Source of the DNA: Actinomycetota bacterium
GTDB lineage: Bacteria; Actinomycetota; Humimicrobiia; Humimicrobiales; Humimicrobiaceae
DNA length: 5,848 nucleotides
Assembly: GCA_016932375.1 (NCBI GenBank)
Contig: JAFGDA010000217.1
Location: forward strand, 1-5,848
Reading direction: 5' to 3'
Positions 1-4,409 of this stretch are shown piece by piece. The position numbers and the translations under genes are program-made. The notes beneath the pieces were generated by a model that saw only the letters and a list, made by a program, of their open reading frames with translations, was not told the origin of the DNA and did not search any database. How positions within the stretch are numbered: the first letter of the stretch is position 1; each line of letters begins with the position of its first letter.

Positions 1-40
1 AAAAATAACATGTAATTATTTTAAAACATTAGAAAATGAA

Positions 41-58
41 AACCTGTAAGGTCAGGTT
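41..58. promoter_or_regulatory. Inverted repeat upstream of the OsmC gene (candidate operator)
   Basis: AACCTG and CAGGTT form a perfect 6-bp inverted repeat around TAAGGT. It ends 17 bases before the OsmC start and just upstream of its Shine-Dalgarno site. An almost identical element, CCTGTAAGTCAGG, stands 19 bases before the MFS start at 2751. The matching position and sequence suggest a shared control site, either an operator or an RNA hairpin. No T-run follows, so a terminator is unlikely. The function is inferred. Confidence 0.4.
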
Positions 59-75
59 AAAGGTGGTGTCTTTAA

Positions 76-522
76 ATGGGAGATGTAAAAGGCAGGACTT
101 ATGTATATAAGAATTCCCTCGAATGGGAAGAAGAAAGAAAAGGATTACTTTCTTCTGGAGAAAAACCCGGGTTCATGGTGGCTACACCTCCGGAATTTAA
201 GGGTCACCCTAACATATGGAGCCCGGAGGATTTATTTGTAGCCTCTGTTAATGCCTGCATAATGACGACATTTTTTCATTATGCAGAAAGGAATAAATTG
301 CAATTTTTAAGCTATAAAAGTAATGCGGAAGGAATCCTGCAATTTGTTGGCAATAAGTTCATTTTTTCTGAAATTAAAATAGTGCCGCTTATTGTTGTTG
401 GGGACAGTTCTGATGCCGATAAAGCAAGAGAGCTGATCGGGGTTTCTGAAAAAAACTGTCTCATATCAAATTCCATAAAATCCAGGGTTAGCATTATACC
501 TGAAATAAAAATTACCGGTTAG
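76..522 (+). CDS. OsmC/Ohr family protein
   Basis: This 148-residue protein matches the OsmC/Ohr fold in length and motif order. Residues 49-63 read SPEDLFVASVNACIM, the conserved helix start with Glu51 and the first redox Cys (Cys61). The second family Cys is Cys128 in EKNCLISNSI. Family members are cytosolic, usually dimeric, and many reduce organic hydroperoxides with the Cys pair; others have uncharacterised roles. The N-terminal strand region (residues 8-35) is the usual beta part. The start is supported by AGGTGGTG at 61-68, seven bases upstream. An inverted repeat sits just before this site (41-58). CooT follows 65 bases downstream in the same direction, so the two may share a transcript. 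Family assignment is firm; the substrate is unknown and peroxidase activity is inferred only from the two cysteines. Confidence 0.9.
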   Translation: MGDVKGRTYVYKNSLEWEEERKGLLSSGEKPGFMVATPPEFKGHPNIWSPEDLFVASVNACIMTTFFHYAERNKLQFLSYKSNAEGILQFVGNKFIFSEIKIVPLIVVGDSSDADKARELIGVSEKNCLISNSIKSRVSIIPEIKITG

Positions 523-531
523 AAGGGGTAC

Positions 532-544
532 CTGTCCGTGACAG
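532..544. promoter_or_regulatory. Short inverted repeat upstream of cooT
   Basis: CTGTC and GACAG pair perfectly around CGT in the 65-base gap between the OsmC and CooT genes. It begins within a CCTGT word also found in the elements at 41-58 and 2717-2731, but the rest differs. It may be a related control site or a small hairpin in the leader. No T-run follows it, so it does not look like a terminator. Confidence 0.25.
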
Positions 545-587
545 TATAAAAGATGTTATATATAAAAAAATAGTCCAGGGGTAAAAA

Positions 588-785
588 ATGTGTCTTTCAA
601 AAGTATTCATGGGAGAAAAAGCAGAAGATAAAATCATAATAGAAGAAGCTTTAAGAGTTGTGGAAAATAATGGGACAGTTGAGGTCTATTCCATATTTGG
701 AGAGGTAAGCAAAGAGGAGGATTGCTATATAAAAGAGGTGGATCTTGAAAATAACTATATACTCTTGAGTAGAAAGGAAGGATAA
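588..785 (+). CDS. cooT: CooT family nickel-binding protein
   Basis: This 65-residue protein begins MCLSKVF, the hallmark of the CooT family, in which the Cys at position 2 is needed for Ni(II) binding by the dimer. The remainder follows the family pattern of a small beta-barrel: a variable acidic hairpin, then EVYSIFGE (residues 32-39), then EVDLENNYILLSRKEG at the C-terminus. In Rhodospirillum rubrum CooT helps supply nickel to carbon monoxide dehydrogenase, but homologues are widespread in anaerobes without adjacent CODH genes, as here. The start has AGGGG at 577-581 with six bases spacing. The stop codon lies one base before the next start, so the two genes are probably translationally coupled. 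The nickel role is by family; the client enzyme is not in the window. Confidence 0.85.
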   Translation: MCLSKVFMGEKAEDKIIIEEALRVVENNGTVEVYSIFGEVSKEEDCYIKEVDLENNYILLSRKEG

Positions 786-786
786 A

Positions 787-1011
787 ATGCAAAAGGATAC
801 AGGATCAGGCATCTATCTGGAAAAGCTTGAAAAGATAATGCCGTACTGGATAAAACACAACAGTGAGCATATAAATGAGCATCAAAAATGGGCTGAAGAT
901 GCCAGGAAAATAGGGCTTACAGAAATAGCGGATGAACTTGAGGCTGTAGTGGATTTAATGAGGAAAGCAAACAGCCATATTGATTCATTAAATGAAAAGA
1001 TAAAGAAATAA
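787..1011 (+). CDS. Small helical His/Trp-rich protein (YWIxHNxEH domain), possible metal binder
   Basis: This 74-residue, mostly helical protein has no function I can name. Its core is MPYWIKHNSEHINEHQKW (residues 18-35), which puts His24, His28 and His32 on one helix face near Trp21 and Trp35. A second helix follows from about residue 46 to 72 with another His at 64. The same domain forms the N-terminus of the protein encoded at 1871-2671; over about 59 aligned positions roughly one third are identical, including Y, W, I, H, N, E, H, K and W of the core. The start is backed by AAGGAAGGA (774-782), four bases upstream and inside the end of the CooT gene. Tight linkage to a nickel-binding protein and the clustered histidines suggest metal binding or delivery, but that is inference. 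It lacks membrane segments and a signal peptide, so it is likely cytosolic. Confidence 0.75.
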   Translation: MQKDTGSGIYLEKLEKIMPYWIKHNSEHINEHQKWAEDARKIGLTEIADELEAVVDLMRKANSHIDSLNEKIKK

Positions 1012-1048
1012 AAAATTGATTCATGATATTAATATTGGTTGAGTTTAC

Positions 1049-1055
1049 AGGAGGT
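1049..1055 (+). promoter_or_regulatory. Strong Shine-Dalgarno site of the ferredoxin gene
   Basis: AGGAGGT lies five bases before the ATG at 1061. It is the best match to the anti-Shine-Dalgarno sequence in the window, and suggests that this ferredoxin is translated more strongly than its neighbours. Confidence 0.7.
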
Positions 1056-1060
1056 AAAAT

Positions 1061-1417
1061 ATGCCCTGGGTAGATAGGGATAAATGTACCGGCTGCGGAA
1101 CCTGCGTGGACAATTGTCCGGTAGGGACCATACTAATAATTGGTGAAGCGGCCGAAATAAATATGGATAAATGTATTCATTGCGGCACATGCCATGATGT
1201 CTGCCCTGAAGATGCGGTCAGGCATGATAGCGAAAAGATACCGGACAGGGTAGGGGAAAATATTGCAATGACAAAAAAATTTATGGATGATTGTGAAAAA
1301 TACCTGGAAAGTGCAGCGGAAAGGAAAAAGTGCCTTAACAGGATGATGAAACACTTCAATGCTGAGAAAATAATTGCTGAAAAAACACTGGAAGAGCTTA
1401 AATCTCTCGAATCATAG
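1061..1417 (+). CDS. 2x[4Fe-4S] ferredoxin-type protein with helical C-terminal tail
   Basis: The protein (118 residues) carries two classical 4Fe-4S motifs: CTGCGTCVDNCP at about residues 9-20 and CIHCGTCHDVCP at about 38-49, each CxxCxxCxxxCP. Both have all four ligands plus the Pro, so two cubanes are expected and the protein should carry electrons in the cytosol. After AVRHDSEKIPDRV comes a roughly 55-residue charged helical tail with two extra Cys (near residues 76 and 89) that ordinary bacterial ferredoxins of 55-65 residues lack; it may dock to a partner. The start has a near-perfect AGGAGGT at 1049-1055, five bases upstream. It lies 49 bases after the previous gene and probably belongs to the same transcript. 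The redox partner is not visible here. Confidence 0.9.
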   Translation: MPWVDRDKCTGCGTCVDNCPVGTILIIGEAAEINMDKCIHCGTCHDVCPEDAVRHDSEKIPDRVGENIAMTKKFMDDCEKYLESAAERKKCLNRMMKHFNAEKIIAEKTLEELKSLES

Positions 1418-1434
1418 CAGCTTTATCTATGATT
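1410..1434 (+). terminator. Possible weak terminator or hairpin at the end of the ferredoxin gene
   Basis: AATCATAG (1410-1417, which includes the stop codon) pairs exactly with CTATGATT (1427-1434) across a 9-base loop, and TCTTAT follows. The stem is 8 bp but AT-rich and the following T-run is poor. It could close the cooT-ferredoxin transcript, but it is weaker than a typical intrinsic terminator. Confidence 0.35.
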
Positions 1435-1545
1435 TCTTATAGCGGAAGAAAGCCTTGAATACAAAAACGTTGCAAACAATAATTTCTTATTCAGTATTTC
1501 TTGCCGTCTCCTTGAGAAATAATCAAAAGGATCCAGGGATAAATT
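1418..1545. other. Intergenic stretch with no recognised gene
   Basis: These 128 bases between the ferredoxin stop and the glycosyltransferase remnant contain the second arm of the hairpin at 1410-1434 and a few ATTTCTTA-like words. I see no convincing promoter, RNA gene or conserved coding frame. Confidence 0.4.
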
Positions 1546-1773
1546 ATGAAAATTGGGATGCTTTCATCTATTGCCTGGCGGACCCCGCCAAGAAGTTATG
1601 GTCCCTGGGAGAATATTGTTTCGAACAGGTTAAGCGCTGACCGAATGGTTAGAGATTACATGGAGGTTTATAAAGAGATTATAAGCCTGAAAAAAAGAAA
1701 TTATTCTGCTAAAGCTTGTGGAATTTCAGGCAGGAATAAGTCTGAAAGAAATCAAATTGGTAAAATTTATTAA
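1546..1773 (+). pseudogene. Glycosyltransferase (GT4-like) remnant with in-frame internal deletion
   Basis: The 75-codon frame joins two ends of one family. Residues 1-25, MKIGMLSSIAWRTPPRSYGP followed by WENIVS, are the typical start of a GT4-type glycosyltransferase: first Rossmann strand, then the loop with the PPR-x-YGPWE signature that binds near the active site. From about residue 28 the text becomes NRLSADRMVRDYMEVYKEII, the typical last helix of the same family (compare F-S-x-E-R-M-V-x-x-Y-x-x-V-Y). Everything between, normally some 300 residues including the nucleotide-sugar site, is missing. The junction falls near 1615-1632 and the reading frame is kept. The last 25 or so residues are Lys-rich tail. 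AGGGA at 1535-1539 is an acceptable ribosome site, so a short peptide could still be made, but it cannot be an active transferase. Family recognition is from memory of its motifs, not a search. Confidence 0.65.
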
Positions 1774-1855
1774 AGATAATAGGCTTAAGGACAATAGGTT
1801 TTTCACCACGTTTTGTGCCTTTAGCTAAGCAAAAGGAATGGGTATAAAAATGAAA

Positions 1856-1861
1856 GGGGAG
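1856..1861 (+). promoter_or_regulatory. Ribosome binding site that decides the TrmO-fusion start
   Basis: GGGGAG lies nine bases before ATG 1871. The upstream in-frame ATGs are less well served: the AAGGA at 1833-1837 touches the ATG at 1838 and is 12 bases from the one at 1850. The extra 11 residues of the longest form are not part of the recognisable domain. Confidence 0.45.
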
Positions 1862-1870
1862 CAGGGCGTA

Positions 1871-2671
1871 ATGGATATGGAGCAAAAAATGGAAGCTGGC
1901 TCTGATAAGAAAAAGTTAAAAATAATGCTTTCTTACTGGATAGACCATAACCGGGAACATATGCTTGATAACGAGAAATGGCTCAGTAGGGCAGGGGAGA
2001 TGGGATTTAAAAAGGTTGCCGGTGATATAAAAAAGGCCATTATGCTTTTAGAAAAATCAAACAGGTATATTGAATCGGCAAATAAAAGAATGGCAGGGGA
2101 CAGACCATTAAATCCTTCAAAAATATTTAAAAAAGGTAAAGACTCTGAAGGGTCAGGTCCGGCAAGATCAGCAAACGGGGCAAAAAGTTTTGAGTTCACG
2201 CAAATCGGAGTAATCAAAACTCCATATATTGATAATGCCCCCTATCAGCCGGTGCAGGAAGATGAAGGCGATTTTCATATTGATATTTATCCGCAGTATG
2301 TAAATGGGCTTTTGGCGCTGAACGAATTCCGGTATATCTATGTAATCTATTATATAGACCGGGTAAAAAATGAACAGTCAATGACCGTTTCACCTCCGTG
2401 GACTATAGGAGCCGAAGTAGGGGTTTTTGCATCCAGGTCACCGGTCCGTCCTAATTTCATTGGGCTAAGCGTGGTAAAAATAAGGAATATCGAGGGAAAT
2501 AAGATTTTTACATCGGGATTGGATGTATTTGACGGCACACCGCTCCTTGATATCAAACCTTATTTAAAGGACCTTGACTCAAAAGAAGATGCAAATTATG
2601 GCTGGATCAGGGACATGGACGGCGATGAGCACCTGCTTTTACATATTAAGGGCATACCGCATGATTATTAA
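1871..2671 (+). CDS. trmO: Fusion of YWIxHNxEH helical domain with TrmO-type tRNA methyltransferase domain
   Basis: Two domains are visible (numbering from the ATG at 1871, 266 residues). Residues 15-75 repeat the domain of the 74-residue protein at 787-1011, with SYWIDHNREH at 21-30 and KW at 36-37. A Ser/Gly/Lys linker (about 76-105) leads to a TrmO (UPF0066/YaeB) domain: FEFTQIGVIKTPY from about 107, GVFASRSPVRPNFIGLS at 184-200 and DGTPLLDIKPYL at 221-232. TrmO uses S-adenosylmethionine to N6-methylate threonylcarbamoyl-adenosine-37 of tRNA. The family signature is normally RSPHRPNPIG; here His is Val and the second Pro is Phe, so the substrate may differ. ATGs at 1838 and 1850 are possible starts, but GGGGAG at 1856-1861 with nine bases spacing favours 1871. 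The family is clear; the role of the fusion is unknown. Confidence 0.85.
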   Translation: MDMEQKMEAGSDKKKLKIMLSYWIDHNREHMLDNEKWLSRAGEMGFKKVAGDIKKAIMLLEKSNRYIESANKRMAGDRPLNPSKIFKKGKDSEGSGPARSANGAKSFEFTQIGVIKTPYIDNAPYQPVQEDEGDFHIDIYPQYVNGLLALNEFRYIYVIYYIDRVKNEQSMTVSPPWTIGAEVGVFASRSPVRPNFIGLSVVKIRNIEGNKIFTSGLDVFDGTPLLDIKPYLKDLDSKEDANYGWIRDMDGDEHLLLHIKGIPHDY

Positions 2672-2716
2672 AAAAAATCACAATGAATAAATGTCATGTA
2701 GATCAGGGATTCAGTT

Positions 2717-2731
2717 TCCTGTAAGTCAGGA
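2717..2731. promoter_or_regulatory. Inverted repeat upstream of the MFS gene, matching that before the OsmC gene
   Basis: TCCTG and CAGGA pair around TAAGT, giving CCTGTAAGTCAGG, which differs from the element at 41-58 only by one inserted G. It ends 19 bases before the MFS start. An overlapping alternative hairpin exists at 2704-2721, where CAGGGA pairs with TTTCCTG with one G-T pair, so the three CAGG/CCTG arms could form mutually exclusive structures. Either a protein operator or a leader RNA switch is possible; neither is shown. Confidence 0.4.
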
Positions 2732-2750
2732 TAAATACGATTGATGCATT

Positions 2751-4022
2751 ATGAATATGATAAAAAAAATTAAAAATATCTCAGAGCTAAACGGGGAAAG
2801 AAAAAACACAATAAGGACATATATAATATTTATCTGGCATGGGGCATTCCTTGCCCTGACCATGTCGATGCTCGATTTTAATACGGTATTTCCGGCACTG
2901 GTCTCCAGCCTTACAGAATCCAAGGTTGTTTTCGGCATAATGTATTCGATTATGCTGAGTGTTCCCTATGTTTTTAATATAATTATAAGCAGGTTTATGC
3001 ATACATGCAGATACAAAAAGAAGATATTGCTTCTTGGTATATACCTCAGGAGCCTTTCATTTCTTGGAATGGCTGTTTTTACCTGGTATTTTGGAAAGCA
3101 ATCCCCGATGATCGCAGTAGCAAGCTTCTTTTTCTGGGTATTTCTTTTTTCGTTCAGCGGTGGGTTTGCGGGTATGGCTTATAGTGATATTATAGGCAAG
3201 CTGGTAGAAAAAGGTAAAAGAGGGAAGCTTTTTGCTTCGAAACAGTTTGCGGTAAGTATATTTTCTTTTCTCGGTGGGATAATAGTCCTCAATATTTTTA
3301 CCATTCAAAAGTTATCTTTTCCTGCCAATTATGCAGGGGCCCTGATTGTTGGTTGTGTCGGTCTGCTTGTAGCTGCAATAGCATTCTGGTTCATTAAGGA
3401 GCCGCCTTCATCCATAGATGACAGCGAGGCAGTTTCTTTTGCACTTTTTATAAAAAAAATACCCTGTATCCTTAAAAACGACAGGGAGTTTACCCGTTTT
3501 ATCATAATTGAAAATATGTCCAGCTTCAGCCTTATGATCCTCCCTTTCTATATGTTATATGCAAAAGATACATTTACCATTGACGGTTCATTTGTCGGGC
3601 AATACCTTATATTCCAGACATTGGGGGCTGTCCTGTCAAATTTTTTATGGGGCATTGTTTCTCACAAATGGGGTTCCCGGATGATAGTCAGGATCTGCCT
3701 CCTGATTGGTGCCCTGATTCCTGTTATTGCAATCATATTATCAAAGTTTGGCCCCTACTATTATTCTTTTGTATTTTTCTCAGCAGGTTTTTTAATCAGT
3801 GGAAGGGCAGTAGGGTTTGAATCATATCTTCTGGATGTAGCGCCCTCCGGTCACAGGATAATATATCTCGGTATAAGGGGAACTATGAATATTTTCATTG
3901 TCCTATTACCGGTAATAGGGGGGTACCTTGTTACTTATATTGGCTATTTCCTGACTTTTATCATCGTAACTATAGTTATGACAGGAGCCTTTATCCTATC
4001 GGGAATAAAAGAAGCAAGTTAA
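2751..4022 (+). CDS. Major facilitator superfamily (MFS) transporter, substrate unknown
   Basis: This 423-residue protein has the length and hydrophobic pattern of a 12-helix MFS permease in the cytoplasmic membrane. It has a short Lys-rich cytosolic N-terminus (1-20), six helices to about residue 215, a charged central loop (217-250, EPPSSIDDSEA), and six more helices to about 418. The loop SDIIGKLVEKGKRGKLFASK (145-164) resembles the 4-5 loop of MFS proteins that read A-D-I-x-x-K-x-x-P-x-x-x-R-G-x-x-F. Its counterpart in the second half is DVAPSGHRIIYLGIRG (362-377), and VSHKWGSRMIVR (303-314) is a degenerate motif A. No clear Shine-Dalgarno precedes ATG 2751 or the next ATG at 2757, so the exact start is uncertain. 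It ends 17 bases from the convergent ferredoxin gene. Nothing in the sequence identifies the cargo. Confidence 0.88.
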   Translation: MNMIKKIKNISELNGERKNTIRTYIIFIWHGAFLALTMSMLDFNTVFPALVSSLTESKVVFGIMYSIMLSVPYVFNIIISRFMHTCRYKKKILLLGIYLRSLSFLGMAVFTWYFGKQSPMIAVASFFFWVFLFSFSGGFAGMAYSDIIGKLVEKGKRGKLFASKQFAVSIFSFLGGIIVLNIFTIQKLSFPANYAGALIVGCVGLLVAAIAFWFIKEPPSSIDDSEAVSFALFIKKIPCILKNDREFTRFIIIENMSSFSLMILPFYMLYAKDTFTIDGSFVGQYLIFQTLGAVLSNFLWGIVSHKWGSRMIVRICLLIGALIPVIAIILSKFGPYYYSFVFFSAGFLISGRAVGFESYLLDVAPSGHRIIYLGIRGTMNIFIVLLPVIGGYLVTYIGYFLTFIIVTIVMTGAFILSGIKEAS

Positions 4023-4039
4023 CCTCTTTTATTTTATAA

Positions 4040-4249
4040 TTATCTGGCTTTTTCTATGGCGCCCAGACGGCATGCCTTAAGACATTCAAAGCATCCTGTA
4101 CAGAGTCCGGGATTGATAAATGGAGCATCATATGGCTCTTCCTGTTTAATTATTTTTTTGGAACAGTAGGCCAGTGCGTTGCATATTCCATCCCTGCACT
4201 CCGGGGGGTTGCATTTACTATAATTGATTATGGCAATTTTATTAGGCAT
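4040..4249 (-). CDS. Small ferredoxin resembling the ABCE1/Rli1 N-terminal Fe-S domain
   Basis: This 69-residue protein begins KIAIINYSKCNPPEC, closely like the start of the archaeal/eukaryotic ribosome-recycling ATPase ABCE1/Rli1 (I-A-V-x-D-x-D-K-C-N-P-x-x-C). Ligands are Cys13, Cys18, Cys23 and Cys29 for the first cluster (CX4CX4CX5C) and Cys50, Cys53, Cys56 and Cys60 for the second (CxxCxxCxxxC). The Pro that usually follows the last Cys is Arg (KACRLGAI). There is no ATPase part: the gene ends nine residues after Cys60, so this is a stand-alone two-cluster carrier. Such free-standing forms occur in anaerobes; the partner is unknown. It is convergent with the MFS gene and divergent from the MBL-fold gene. 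The AT-rich region upstream of its ATG has no Shine-Dalgarno site. Confidence 0.85.
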   Translation of the reverse strand: MPNKIAIINYSKCNPPECRDGICNALAYCSKKIIKQEEPYDAPFINPGLCTGCFECLKACRLGAIEKAR

Positions 4250-4409
4250 TGTTATTTATAAAATATCATATAATCAGGAATAATGCAGGGATTTTTAAGT
4301 CAAAGAAAAATCAAAGTTGCTGCTTGTAATTTGTGGTAAGTAATAGTAAAACAATAGGATATATTAAGAAGACAATTATTTAAAAAAAATAAATTAGAAG
4401 TTGGGGGAT
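4250..4409. promoter_or_regulatory. Divergent intergenic region, likely holding two promoters
   Basis: These 160 AT-rich bases separate the minus-strand ferredoxin from the plus-strand MBL-fold gene, so both promoters should lie here. I find no -35/-10 pair with good spacing on either strand. On the minus strand a TTGACT and a downstream TTATAT are 24 bases apart, which is too far. Before ATG 4410, AGAAG at 4396-4400 with nine bases spacing is a modest ribosome site, while the G-run at 4403-4407 is too close to the start. Confidence 0.4.

Noticed and set aside
1133..1359. Two minus-strand open frames opposite the ferredoxin gene
   Set aside because: They mirror the two-cluster ferredoxin, which has a strong ribosome site and complete Cys motifs; these are shadows.
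1455..1640. A 61-codon open frame overlapping the glycosyltransferase remnant
   Set aside because: It lies in another frame across the recognisable glycosyltransferase start, has no family resemblance and no good ribosome site.
1774..1837. GCTTAAG and TAGCTAAGC words as an inverted repeat before the TrmO fusion
   Set aside because: The arms match imperfectly and are widely spaced; not distinguishable from chance in AT-rich DNA.
2704..2721. CAGGGA/TTTCCTG hairpin after the TrmO fusion as a terminator
   Set aside because: The stem is only 6 bp with a G-T pair and no T-run follows; the overlap with the repeat at 2717-2731 makes a control element the better reading.
4095..4106. CTGTACAG palindrome resembling the CCTGT elements
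   Set aside because: It lies inside the coding region of the small ferredoxin and encodes conserved residues beside the second cluster, so no separate role is indicated.
4250..4330. Minus-strand TTGACT with TTATAT as a promoter for the small ferredoxin
   Set aside because: The 24-base spacing is too long for a sigma-70 type promoter.
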